This document shows, piece after piece, positions 19,136 through 28,999 of a DNA stretch of 55,110 bases (the first letter of the stretch is position 1; each line of letters opens with the position of its first letter). Origin of the DNA: Myxococcales bacterium. Its GTDB lineage: Bacteria > Myxococcota_A > Polyangia > Haliangiales > Haliangiaceae. Both the position numbers and the translations under genes were made by a program. The notes below the pieces were generated by a model. That model had not been told where the DNA came from, searched no databases, and worked only from the letters and a program-made list of their open reading frames with translations. Where the stretch lies: contig JAEUJY010000011.1 of NCBI GenBank assembly GCA_016794525.1, positions 1 through 55,110 of the forward strand, read 5' to 3'.

Positions 19136-19401
19136 CCGCGCTGGCGCTTGAAGACGTCGTCGACCAGCGCGGCGATCGCGGCGTCGCCGAGCTCGGCCGG
19201 GCGGCGGTGGGGCCCGCCGTGCGCCGACGGTGGATCGAAGTCCCAGGCGGCGGCGGCGACCAGCCGCGCGGTGGCCGCGGCCGGGGTGAAGCCGAGCCGC
19301 GCCAGCAGCGCCGCGCGATCGCGCAGCTCGGCCTGGGCGATCGCGACGCGGCGCGCCGCGCCACCGGGAGCAGACGAGACGGTCAACCAGGGAAAGCTCA
19401 C
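19132..19401 (-). CDS. Small hypothetical protein upstream of the kinase
   Basis: This 89-residue protein starts at GTG 19401, exactly 6 nt after a TATAGT box, and ends with a 4-bp ATGA overlap into the kinase gene. It has an Ala/Arg-rich helical middle (AIAQAELRDRAALLARLGF...AATARLVAAAAWDF) and a C-terminal helix (DAAIAALVDDVFKRQRG). The pattern looks like a small helical adaptor, but no family is recognised. Promoter placement and coupling make it a real gene. Confidence 0.7.
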   Translation of the reverse strand: MSFPWLTVSSAPGGAARRVAIAQAELRDRAALLARLGFTPAAATARLVAAAAWDFDPPSAHGGPHRRPAELGDAAIAALVDDVFKRQRG

Positions 19402-19407
19402 CGGGGC

Positions 19408-19413
19408 ACTATA
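19408..19413 (-). promoter_or_regulatory. -10 box of the kinase operon (leaderless)
   Basis: TATAGT on the minus strand ends 6 nt before GTG 19401. It is the closest match to the TATAAT consensus among the leaderless-type promoters here. Confidence 0.6.
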
Positions 19414-19457
19414 CCAGCCGCGCCCGCCACCGGCTTGGCGGAGGTCGCCGAGGAGAG

Positions 19458-19463
19458 TAGCGT
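19458..19463 (+). promoter_or_regulatory. -10 box of the PEGA protein gene (leaderless)
   Basis: TAGCGT ends 6 nt before GTG 19470. An AGGAGAG just upstream overlaps the promoter and is too far from the start to act as a ribosome site. Confidence 0.5.
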
Positions 19464-19469
19464 CACGGG

Positions 19470-20691
19470 GTGCGCGAACGTTGCACAGGGGCCTTGCTCG
19501 CCGGGGCGCTGGCGCTCGCGCTGGCCCGGCCGGCGGCGGCCGAGCGCACCGGCGCGATCGTCGTGCGCTCGACGGAGCCCGCGGTCGACGCGGTGGCGCT
19601 GACCGCCGCGCTGGCCGGCGCCGGCGTGGCCGCGCCCGAGGTGGTCGACGCGACCGCGGCGGCGCGCGCGGTGGGCACCGAGCCGCGATCGGCGCTGGCC
19701 GGGTTCGCGGCGGTCGAGCAGATGGTGAGCGAGGGGTGGCGCGCCTACGTCGCCGCCGATCCCGAGTTCGCGGCGGCGCGGCTGGCGGCGGCGCGCACCG
19801 CCGCCGAGGCGCTGCTGACGCTGGCCGGCGGCCTCGAGGTCTACGCCGACGCGTCGCTGCGGTTGGGGGTGACGCTGCTGCACCTCGGCCAGCGCGACGC
19901 CGCCGCCGGCGCGCTGCGCCTGGCCCACGCGCTCGATCCCGGCCGCCCGGTCACGGCCAGCGAGTTCACGCCCGAGGCCGTCGAGGCGTTCACCGCGGCG
20001 GTCGCCGCGACGCCGCCGCCGGCGGAGGTGCGCATCGACGCGCTGGCCGGGGCCGAGGTCGCGATCGACGGCGCGGTGGTCGGCGCGGCGCCGCTGGTGG
20101 TCACCGTCGCCACCGGGCCGCACGTGGTCGTGGTCCGCCACCCGCGCTACCAGCCGCGGGCGCTGGCGATCGAGCTGGGCGCGGCCACGCCGCTCGTGTC
20201 GATCGAGCTGGTGCCCGATCGCGCGGCGGTGGCGCTGGCGGCGGCGCGCCGCGGGCTCGCCGAGCTCAGCGACGACGATCTGGCCGTCGTGGTCGAGGCG
20301 GCGCTGACCTACGCCGAGGTCGACGAGGTCGTGCTGGTGGCGTCGATCGCGCGGGCCGGCGCGCCGGCGCTGGTCGGGCAGCGCTGCGTCGGCGGGCGGG
20401 CGTGCACGGCGATCGTCGAGGTGGGTTACGCCGACGCCCGCGGGCTGGCGCCGGCGATCGCGGCGCTGCGCGAGCGGCTGGCCCGCGCCGAGCCGCGGTT
20501 CGGCGTGGTGCTGCCGTTCGATCCGCGGGTGACCCGCGCGCCGATCAAGATCGGCGGCGGTCGGCGCGACGGGCGCCGGCGCTGGTACTGGATCGGCGGC
20601 GGCGCGGTCGCGGTGGCGGCGGTGGTGACGACCGCGCTGTGGCTGACCGCCACCGACGGCGCGCCGGTGGTGTCGCTCGATCCCGGCGACT

Positions 20692-20705
<14 letters not shown>
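19470..20705 (+). CDS. Exported PEGA-domain protein with C-terminal TM anchor
   Basis: A signal peptide (RERC, then ALLAGALALALARPAAAE) precedes a helical, TPR-like region (residues 60-170, for example ASLRLGVTLLHLGQRDAAAGALRLAHAL). A PEGA domain lies at about 190-250 (VRIDALAGAEVAIDGAVVGAAPLVVTVATG). Near the C-terminus RRRWYWIGGGAVAVAAVVTTALWL is a TM helix. PEGA domains are beta-sandwich modules, usually extracytoplasmic and often near kinases. The downstream convergent gene is a kinase with its own PEGA domain; the stops overlap by 14 bp. The two may recognise the same surface or ligand. The start is GTG 19470. Confidence 0.82.
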
Positions 20706-22515
<1,810 letters not shown>

Positions 22516-22523
22516 GCCGTGCG

Positions 22524-22533
22524 AGTGTATCAT
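22524..22533. promoter_or_regulatory. Bidirectional leaderless promoter with overlapping -10 boxes
   Basis: AGTGTATCAT contains TACACT on - (22524-22529), ending 8 nt before ATG 22515, and TATCAT on + (22528-22533), ending 6 nt before GTG 22540. The two share the TA at 22528-22529, and the start codons are only 24 bp apart. Confidence 0.6.
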
Positions 22534-22539
22534 GTGCGG

Positions 22540-24369
22540 GTGCGCGCCCTGGCGCTCGGCTGCCTCGCGCTCGTCGCCTGTGGCGACGACGGGCCGCGCC
22601 TCCACCTGGCGCCGGTGCACGCGAGCCCGTGCGGCGCGGTGGCCGGCGCGCGCACGCTGCTGGTGACGCCGCTGGGCGACTTCGTCGGCGAGCGCCTGAG
22701 CGTGCCGCTCGACGGGCCGTTCACGCTGCCGACCTTGCCGGCCGACACCCGCGGCCTGGCGGTCGAGGTGCTGGGCGCCGCCGGCGAGCAGCTGGCGATC
22801 GGGCGCACCGCGCCGCTGGCGCTGGCCGACTTCGCCGACGGCGACGCGATCCCGATCGCGATGGGGCCGCCCGACGCCCTGTGCCCGGCCGGCGCGCTGA
22901 CCGCGCCGCGCGATCGCGCGACCGCGGTGGTGGTGGGCGACGGCGTGCTGGTGGTCGGCGGCGCCGCCGAGGCCTCGGCCGAGCGTTACGATCCCGACGC
23001 CGAGACCGCGACCCCGCTGGCGCTGCCGCCGGCGTTCACCGGCGGCGCTGGCGTGGTCGGCGCCGGCGTCGCGGCGCTGCCCGACGGCCGCGCGGTGGTG
23101 ATCGGCGGCCTGCGCCCCGGCTTCACGATCTACACGCCCGGCGAGGGCTTCGGCGCGGCGACGCTGCTGGCCGAGACCCGGGCCCACCACGTCACGATCG
23201 CCCTCGACGAGCGCCGCGTGCTGGTCGCGGCCGGCTGCGGCGTCGTCGACGACACCGGCGCCTGCGAGGGCGACAACGTGCGCCGCGACAGCCGGATCGT
23301 CGACCTGACGACCGGCGTCGTCACCGCCGGGCCGGCGCTGGCGATCGCTCGCCGCGACGGCGAGGGCGCGCTGGAGCTCGACGGCAGCGGCCGCGTCACC
23401 GCGGTCCTGACCGGCGGCACCGACGAGCACGGCGATCCGGTGACCGTCGGCGAGCGGCTGGCGTTCGACGGCGGCGCGCCGCAGGCGCTGCCCGGCACCG
23501 GCGCGCGGCTGGCGCGGCTCGACGCGGGCGGGCTGCTCGCGGCGTTCGCGCCGCTGGGCGCGGCGCCCGCGGCCACCGCCGCCGTGGTGGTGCCAGCCGG
23601 CGCGACGCCGCGCGCGACCGGCGCGGTCGCCACCCGGACCGCGCCGGCGCTGGTGACCCAGGACGACGGCGCGGTGCTCGCGCTCGGCGGCGGCGTGCCG
23701 CTGCGCTACCAGCCGAGCCAGGGCGGCTGGGAGGCGCTGCCCGATCCCGGCGTGACGCTCGGCGGCGCGCCGGCGGCGGTGCGCTGGCGCGACGGCAGCG
23801 TGCTGGTGTTCGGCGGGCGCGACGGCGGCGGCGCGCCGAGCGCGGCGGCGTGGCGGTTCCGCCCGCGGCTGCTGGGCCCGCTGACGGGCGCGGTCACGGT
23901 GGTGCCCGGCGACGCCACCTCGGCGCCGGCGCTGACGCCGCTCGATCCCGCCGACGTCGATCGCAGCGACGGCTGGCGGCTGGGCGGCGCGTCGTGGGCG
24001 GTGGTGGGCGGGCCGACGGCCGGCGACGCGCGCCTCGACGTCGTGCTCACCGTGCCTGCGGCCGGGGTGGCGGTGCTGTCGGGCTTCACCGACCCCGCCA
24101 ACCACGACGACGTCGTGCTGGTGCCGGGCCAGGCGGCCACGCTCGAGCGGGTGCGCGCCGGCCAGCGCACGACGCCGTGCCGCGGCGGCGCGGTGCCGCC
24201 GGCGGGGCCCACGGCCGTGCAGGTGATCCTGACCCGGACCAGCGTGCGCGCGGTGGTCGGCGGCGTCGCGGTGCTGTCGTGCGCCCTCGACGATCGCCAG
24301 CGCGGCCAGCTCGGCCTGGGCGCGCGCGGCGAGCCGGTCGCGATCGGATCGATCGCGGTGTCGCGGTGA
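22540..24369 (+). CDS. Kelch-like beta-propeller lipoprotein
   Basis: The 609-residue product begins MRALALGCLALVACGDD, giving a lipobox with Cys14. The middle has Kelch/galactose-oxidase-type repeats: GVLVVGGAAEASAERYDPDAETATPL, GRAVVIGGLRPGFTIYTPGEGF, RRVLVAAGCGVVDDTG, AVLALGGGVPLRYQP, and GSVLVFGGRDGGGAPSAAAWRF. The C-terminal 170 residues look like a lectin- or laminin-G-like beta-sandwich (RLDVVLTVPAAGVAVLSGFTD...GQLGLGARGEPVAIG). It is probably tethered to the outer membrane. GTG 22540 fits the -10 box; GTG 22534 is in frame but too near the box. It is the first gene of a same-strand run with the beta-barrel and 13-heme cytochrome. Confidence 0.82.
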   Translation: MRALALGCLALVACGDDGPRLHLAPVHASPCGAVAGARTLLVTPLGDFVGERLSVPLDGPFTLPTLPADTRGLAVEVLGAAGEQLAIGRTAPLALADFADGDAIPIAMGPPDALCPAGALTAPRDRATAVVVGDGVLVVGGAAEASAERYDPDAETATPLALPPAFTGGAGVVGAGVAALPDGRAVVIGGLRPGFTIYTPGEGFGAATLLAETRAHHVTIALDERRVLVAAGCGVVDDTGACEGDNVRRDSRIVDLTTGVVTAGPALAIARRDGEGALELDGSGRVTAVLTGGTDEHGDPVTVGERLAFDGGAPQALPGTGARLARLDAGGLLAAFAPLGAAPAATAAVVVPAGATPRATGAVATRTAPALVTQDDGAVLALGGGVPLRYQPSQGGWEALPDPGVTLGGAPAAVRWRDGSVLVFGGRDGGGAPSAAAWRFRPRLLGPLTGAVTVVPGDATSAPALTPLDPADVDRSDGWRLGGASWAVVGGPTAGDARLDVVLTVPAAGVAVLSGFTDPANHDDVVLVPGQAATLERVRAGQRTTPCRGGAVPPAGPTAVQVILTRTSVRAVVGGVAVLSCALDDRQRGQLGLGARGEPVAIGSIAVSR

Positions 24370-24379
24370 GGCGACCGGC

Positions 24380-26008
24380 GTGCGCGTGACCTGCTACCGT
24401 CCCGCCGTGGCTCGCGCCCTCGCCGCCGCGGTCGTGCTCGCGGCGCTGGCGCCGGCGGCCCCGGCGCGGGCGTACCGCCTCGAGCTGTCGGCGCGCACGC
24501 TGGCCAAGCTGTACGAGCTGCCGGCGCTGCGGCTGATCGGCGGCGACCTGACGCTGTCGCGTCGGCAGTTCCGCCAGGACCTCACCGTCACCGCGTGGGA
24601 CCTCGGCGACCTGGCCGCGCGGCGCGCGCGCCGCCACCCCGGGCTGCTCGATCGCGGCCCCGTCGCGTGGGTCACCGCCGACCTCGAGCTCGATCACGAC
24701 TTCGGCGCGTGGACGATGGGGCAGGTCGCCGTGGGCGACGATCGCCTCGACGCGATCGACGCGATCCCCGAGCTGGCCAGCGGCGCGGTCGGCTTCACGA
24801 TCCCCTACGCCTACCTGGCGATCGATCGGCTGGGCGGCGCGCTCGACGTGCGGCTGGGCCGGCAGCTGCGCTTCGACGAGTTCGGCGGCGCGGGCCTCGA
24901 CGGCGTGGCGCTGCGGATCCACACCGGCGCGCCGGTGGCGATCGAGGTCGAGGGCGGGCTGCGGGTGCGCGATCGCTCGCCGCTGGCGATCGCCGGCAGC
25001 GACCTCGACGGCCTGGCCGGCGCCGACTGCCGCGAGTACGTCGAGGGCGCGACGCCCGGCACCGGCACCTGGCAGGTGATCGATCGCAGCCGCGCGCCGC
25101 GCGACACCCGGCTCGCCAGCGACCGCGGGTTCTGCCCGCAGCGCGACGCGTGGCAGCCCACCGTCGAGCTGGCCGTCGCCGCCGACGGCGTGCCGTGGCT
25201 CGACGCGCGGCTGGCCTACCGCCGCACCCGCTCGCGCACGGTCGGGCTGATCGGCGCGGTCGATCGCCTCGACCACCCCGACACCGGGCTCTACCCCGAC
25301 GAGCAGGGCCAGGCGCCGGCCTGGGGCGACAACGCCGAGCTGGTGTCGGCGTCGGCGCGCGCGCGCCGACGCGTCGCGCGGCTGGCGCTCGAGCCGTGGG
25401 CCTACGCCCGCTACTCGCTCCTGCACGCCGGCCTCGAGCGCGCCGGCGCCGGCGTCTTGCTCGCGCGCGGCGCGCACCAGGTCGAGCCCGAGGTCGCGCG
25501 CACCGTGCCGGTGTTCGACGGCGACTCGATCTGGAGCGTCTTCGCGATCCGCCCGGCGGTCGACGCCCGGCTCCGCTACGGCTTCCGCCGCGGCGCGCGC
25601 CGGCTGGGCGCGCTGGCGTGGCTGCGTCGCTACGATCGCGATCCCGACGGCACCGGCCTGGTGCTGGGCGGCGCCGCGTCGGCCGCCGCCGAGCTGCGCC
25701 GGCTGGCGGTGCGCGGCGAGCTGTACGTCGACGGCGGCTACGGCGGGCGGCGGGTCGGCGGCAGCGTCCACGCCCGCTGGCCGGCCACCCGCGCGGTCGA
25801 TCTCACCGGCGGGCTGGCCGTCGTCGACGTCGCCGGCGCCAGCCCGCGCAGCGACGGCACCAGCGCCACCGTGCTGGGCCACGCGGCGTGGCAGCTCGAC
25901 GAGGGCGTCGCGGTGATGGTCACCGGCGAGCTGGGCCACGCGCCGATCGCGCCGCTGGCGTTCCGCACGCTGGCGGTGCTCGATCTCGCCTTCGAGCCGG
26001 ACATGTGA
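24380..26008 (+). CDS. Outer-membrane beta-barrel-like protein of a putative porin-cytochrome unit
   Basis: It has a signal peptide (VARALAAAVVLAALAPAAPARA) and a body of alternating amphipathic strands with many Asp/Arg/Gly turns, typical of porins. An early patch reads LDVRLGRQLRFDEFGGAGLDGVALRIHTG, resembling porin strands with an R-G-R-Q turn. The C-terminus (FRTLAVLDLAFEPDM) is strand-like but lacks a terminal aromatic residue. GTG 24380 is the first start; GTG 24407 would give a tighter signal peptide. The gene begins 10 bp after the Kelch lipoprotein and its TGA overlaps the cytochrome ATG by one base (TGATG), so co-translation is likely. The porin role is inferred from composition and context. 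Confidence 0.72.
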   Translation: MRVTCYRPAVARALAAAVVLAALAPAAPARAYRLELSARTLAKLYELPALRLIGGDLTLSRRQFRQDLTVTAWDLGDLAARRARRHPGLLDRGPVAWVTADLELDHDFGAWTMGQVAVGDDRLDAIDAIPELASGAVGFTIPYAYLAIDRLGGALDVRLGRQLRFDEFGGAGLDGVALRIHTGAPVAIEVEGGLRVRDRSPLAIAGSDLDGLAGADCREYVEGATPGTGTWQVIDRSRAPRDTRLASDRGFCPQRDAWQPTVELAVAADGVPWLDARLAYRRTRSRTVGLIGAVDRLDHPDTGLYPDEQGQAPAWGDNAELVSASARARRRVARLALEPWAYARYSLLHAGLERAGAGVLLARGAHQVEPEVARTVPVFDGDSIWSVFAIRPAVDARLRYGFRRGARRLGALAWLRRYDRDPDGTGLVLGGAASAAAELRRLAVRGELYVDGGYGGRRVGGSVHARWPATRAVDLTGGLAVVDVAGASPRSDGTSATVLGHAAWQLDEGVAVMVTGELGHAPIAPLAFRTLAVLDLAFEPDM

Positions 26009-27180
26009 TGCGCGCCCGCTGGCTCCTCCTCATCGCGGTCGCGCTGGCGCTGGTGCCGGCGTGGGCCCTCGCGGGCGGCGATCGCGGCCCGTCGCCGGCG
26101 GTGTTCCCGGCGCAGCGCCTGCCGCTGACGTTCTCCCACGCGCAGCACACCGGCCCGCTGGCGATCGCCTGCGTCGCCTGCCACGATCGCGCGACGACCT
26201 CGACCTCGGCGGTCGATCTGCTGACGCCCACCGAGCAGCCGTGCCGCCGCTGCCACGCGATCGCCCGCGGCCCGACGCCGCCGGCGCCGACCGCCACCGC
26301 GACGGGCGCCTGCGCCGCCTGCCACCCCGGCTGGACGCCCGGCGCCGCGGTCGCGCGGGTCACGATCCCGCCGCCCAGCCTGACCTTCAGCCACGCGGCC
26401 CACGCCGCCAGCGCGTGCGTGACCTGCCACGCCGCCGCGGCCACCGCCGCGCTCGCCACCGTCGCGGCGCTGCCGACGATGGACACCTGCGCCGGCTGCC
26501 ACGCCGCGGCGCTCACCCAGCGCGCGTGCACCACCTGCCACCTCGCCACCGCCGGCGGCCGGGTGCGGACCGCGCTCGCCGACGGCGTGCTCTCGCCGCG
26601 CGGCGGCGTCACCGGCCCCGATCACGGCGGCGACTTCGCGCGCGATCACGGCGCGATCGCCCGCAGCGCGCCGGCGGCGTGCGCCACCTGCCACCAGGAG
26701 CGCGACTGCAGCGACTGCCACGCCGGCGCGATCCGCGTCATGGACTTCCACCCGGCCGGCTACCTGGCGGTCCACGCCGTCGACTCGCGCCGCGGCGCCC
26801 CCGACTGCGGCACCTGCCACAAGACGCAGTCGTTCTGCGTCGCGTGCCACGAGCGCAGCGGCGTCGCGATGCGCGGCGCCTCCGACTACCGGGCCGGCGA
26901 TCCGGCGCGCAGCTTCCACCCGCTCGACTGGGCCTCGGTCGATCGCGCCGGCCCCAACCGCCACGCCGCCGCCGCGCGCGCCAACCTCGCCGAGTGCACG
27001 TCGTGCCACCGCGAGGACACCTGCCTGCGCTGTCACTCGGCCGAGCCGGGCGGGGCGCGGATCTCGCCGCACGGCCCCGGCTGGCGCGGCAGCGCCCGCT
27101 GTCGCGCGCTGGCCGCCGGCAACGGGCGGATGTGCCTGCGCTGCCACATCTCGCTCACGCCGGTCGGCTGCGACGGCTAG
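26008..27180 (+). CDS. 13-heme c-type cytochrome (exported)
   Basis: The 390-residue protein has a signal peptide (MRARWLLLIAVALALVPAWALA) and 13 CxxCH heme-c motifs: CVACH, CRRCH, CAACH, CVTCH, CAGCH, CTTCH, CATCH, CSDCH, CGTCH, CVACH, CTSCH, CLRCH and CLRCH. Several extra His residues (FSHAQH, FSHAAH, FHPAGY, FHPLDW) can act as distal ligands, so many hemes may be bis-His. About one heme per 30 residues is a density seen in electron-wire cytochromes. It probably sits in the periplasm or within the barrel lumen. It is translationally coupled to the beta-barrel gene and followed 46 bp later by a GMC oxidoreductase gene. Confidence 0.95.
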   Translation: MRARWLLLIAVALALVPAWALAGGDRGPSPAVFPAQRLPLTFSHAQHTGPLAIACVACHDRATTSTSAVDLLTPTEQPCRRCHAIARGPTPPAPTATATGACAACHPGWTPGAAVARVTIPPPSLTFSHAAHAASACVTCHAAAATAALATVAALPTMDTCAGCHAAALTQRACTTCHLATAGGRVRTALADGVLSPRGGVTGPDHGGDFARDHGAIARSAPAACATCHQERDCSDCHAGAIRVMDFHPAGYLAVHAVDSRRGAPDCGTCHKTQSFCVACHERSGVAMRGASDYRAGDPARSFHPLDWASVDRAGPNRHAAAARANLAECTSCHREDTCLRCHSAEPGGARISPHGPGWRGSARCRALAAGNGRMCLRCHISLTPVGCDG

Positions 27181-27214
27181 CGGGACGTCGCTGCGCCGCC
27201 GTGCCCGGGCGGGC

Positions 27215-27220
27215 TATACC
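27215..27220 (+). promoter_or_regulatory. -10 box of the GMC oxidoreductase gene (leaderless)
   Basis: TATACC ends 6 nt before GTG 27227. It gives the oxidoreductase its own promoter, 35 bp after the cytochrome stop. Confidence 0.5.
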
Positions 27221-27226
27221 TCCGGC

Positions 27227-28936
27227 GTGGCCGCCGATCCTGCCGACGCGTTCGACTACGACTACGTGATCGTCGGCTCCGGCTTCGGCGGCTCGGTCGC
27301 GGCGCTGCGGCTGGTCGAGAAGGGCTACTCGGTGTGCGTGCTCGAGCGCGGTCGGCGCTGGGCCGCCTCCGACTACCCGAAGACCAACTGGAACCTGCGC
27401 AAGGCGCTGTGGATGCCGGCGGCCAAGTGCTTCGGCATCCTCCGGCTGTCGTTCCTGTCCGACGTGTTCGTGCTGTCGGGCGCCGGCGTCGGCGGTGGCT
27501 CGCTGGTCTACGCCAACACGCTGTACGTGCCGCCCGACGCGTTCTTCGCGGCGCCGGCGTGGCGCGACCTCGCCGACTGGAAGACCGCGCTCTTGCCGTT
27601 CTACCGCCGCGCGCAGTTCATGCTCGGCGTCACCCAGCACGCGATCGAGGAGGAGCCCGACCGCGTGCTGGCCGCGGTCGCCGAGGACCTCGGCCACGGC
27701 GACAGCTACGTCCAGACGCCGGTCGGCGTGTACTTCGGCGAGCCGGGGCGGGCCGCGCCCGATCCGTACTTCGGCGGCGCCGGGCCGGCGCGCAGCGGCT
27801 GCACGCTGTGCGGCGGCTGCATGGTCGGCTGCCGCCACGGCGCCAAGAACACCCTCGACAAGAACTACCTGTGGTTCGCCGAGCAGCGCGGCGCCGAGGT
27901 CCGCCCGATGCGCACGGTCACCGACGTGCGGCCGCTGGCCGGCGGCGGCTACGCGATCGCGCACCGCGCCACCGGCGCGTGGGTCGCGCGCGATCGCCAG
28001 ACGCTGCGCGCGCGCAACGTCGTGCTGGCGGCCGGCGTGCTCGGCACGGTGCAGCTCCTGCTCGAGTGCCAGGCCCGCGGCAGCCTGCCGGCGCTGTCGC
28101 CGGCGCTCGGCCGCACCGTGCGCACCAACAGCGAGGCGATCCTCGGCGTCACGTCGACGCGCAAGGACGTGCGCTTCGATCGCGGCATCGCGATCACGTC
28201 GTCGATCCACGTCGACGCCACCACCCACGTCGAGGTCGTGCGGTACTCCGACGGCAGCGACGCGATGGCGCCGCTGTCGACGCTGCTCACCGACGGCGGC
28301 GGCAAGCTGCCGCGCTGGCTGCGCTACCTCGGCAACGTCGTCCGCCACCCGATCGACTTCGCGCGCGGGCTGTGGCCGTTCGGCACCGCCCGCCGCGGCG
28401 TCTACCTGCTGGTGATGCAGAGCCTCGACAACTCGATCGGCCTCGCGCTGCGGCGGCGCTGGCGCCGGCTGTGGCGCAAGGCGCTCGACACCCGGACCGG
28501 CGATGGCCCGGCCAACCCGACGTACATCCCGCTGGGCAACGAGGTGGCGCGCGCCTTCGCGCGCAAGGTCGACGGCGTGCCCAAGTCGAGCGTGTTCGAG
28601 GTGCTGTTCGACGTGCCGACCACCGCGCACATCCTGGGCGGCGCGGTCATCGGCGCCGACCGCGAGGCCGGGGTCATCGACGCCAGCCACCAGGTCTTCG
28701 GCTACCCCGGCCTGTACGTCGTGGACGGCGCCGCCATCCCGGCCAACCTCGGGGTCAACCCCAGCCTCACGATCACCGCGCTCGCCGAGCGCGCGATGAG
28801 CCTGATTCCCGTCAAGGATGGCGCCACGTTGCAGCCCGCGATCGATCCGGCGTGGGAGGCGGCGCGGGTGGCCGACCTCGAGCGCCTGGCGGCCGACAGC
28901 GGCAGCGCCAGCCTGCAGATCCGCCGTCGCCGCTGA
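27227..28936 (+). CDS. GMC-family FAD-dependent oxidoreductase
   Basis: This 569-residue flavoprotein has an FAD-binding Rossmann start (YVIVGSGFGGSVAALRLVEKG, residues about 13-33), VLERGRRW, and GAGVGGGSLVYANT, resembling cholesterol oxidase-type GMC enzymes. A Cys cluster C192-x2-C195-x2-C198-x3-C202 (from CTLCGGCMVGC) is followed by RHGAKNTLDKNY; this motif recurs in a GMC subgroup. The C-terminus has PGLYVVDGAAIPANLGVNPSLTITALAERA. It oxidises an alcohol or sterol-like substrate, passing electrons to oxygen or another acceptor. No signal peptide is visible, so it is probably cytoplasmic. Proximity to the 13-heme cytochrome raises the possibility of coupled electron transfer, but location argues caution. 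Confidence 0.9.
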   Translation: MAADPADAFDYDYVIVGSGFGGSVAALRLVEKGYSVCVLERGRRWAASDYPKTNWNLRKALWMPAAKCFGILRLSFLSDVFVLSGAGVGGGSLVYANTLYVPPDAFFAAPAWRDLADWKTALLPFYRRAQFMLGVTQHAIEEEPDRVLAAVAEDLGHGDSYVQTPVGVYFGEPGRAAPDPYFGGAGPARSGCTLCGGCMVGCRHGAKNTLDKNYLWFAEQRGAEVRPMRTVTDVRPLAGGGYAIAHRATGAWVARDRQTLRARNVVLAAGVLGTVQLLLECQARGSLPALSPALGRTVRTNSEAILGVTSTRKDVRFDRGIAITSSIHVDATTHVEVVRYSDGSDAMAPLSTLLTDGGGKLPRWLRYLGNVVRHPIDFARGLWPFGTARRGVYLLVMQSLDNSIGLALRRRWRRLWRKALDTRTGDGPANPTYIPLGNEVARAFARKVDGVPKSSVFEVLFDVPTTAHILGGAVIGADREAGVIDASHQVFGYPGLYVVDGAAIPANLGVNPSLTITALAERAMSLIPVKDGATLQPAIDPAWEAARVADLERLAADSGSASLQIRRRR

Positions 28937-28983
28937 GGGTGGCCTGGCCGCGCTACACGGGGTGCGCTTCCGGCCGTCCCTGG

Positions 28984-28989
28984 TAGTAT
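28984..28989 (+). promoter_or_regulatory. -10 box of sucA
   Basis: TAGTAT ends 10 nt before ATG 29000 and overlaps the alternative ATG 28988, which therefore cannot be on the transcript. The leader would be only a few nucleotides. Confidence 0.5.
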
Positions 28990-28999
28990 GCCGCGCTCC

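Noticed and set aside
24380-28936. Calling the locus an MtrCAB system
   Set aside because: No outer-surface decaheme and no recognisable MtrB sequence motif; only the barrel plus multiheme pairing is supported.
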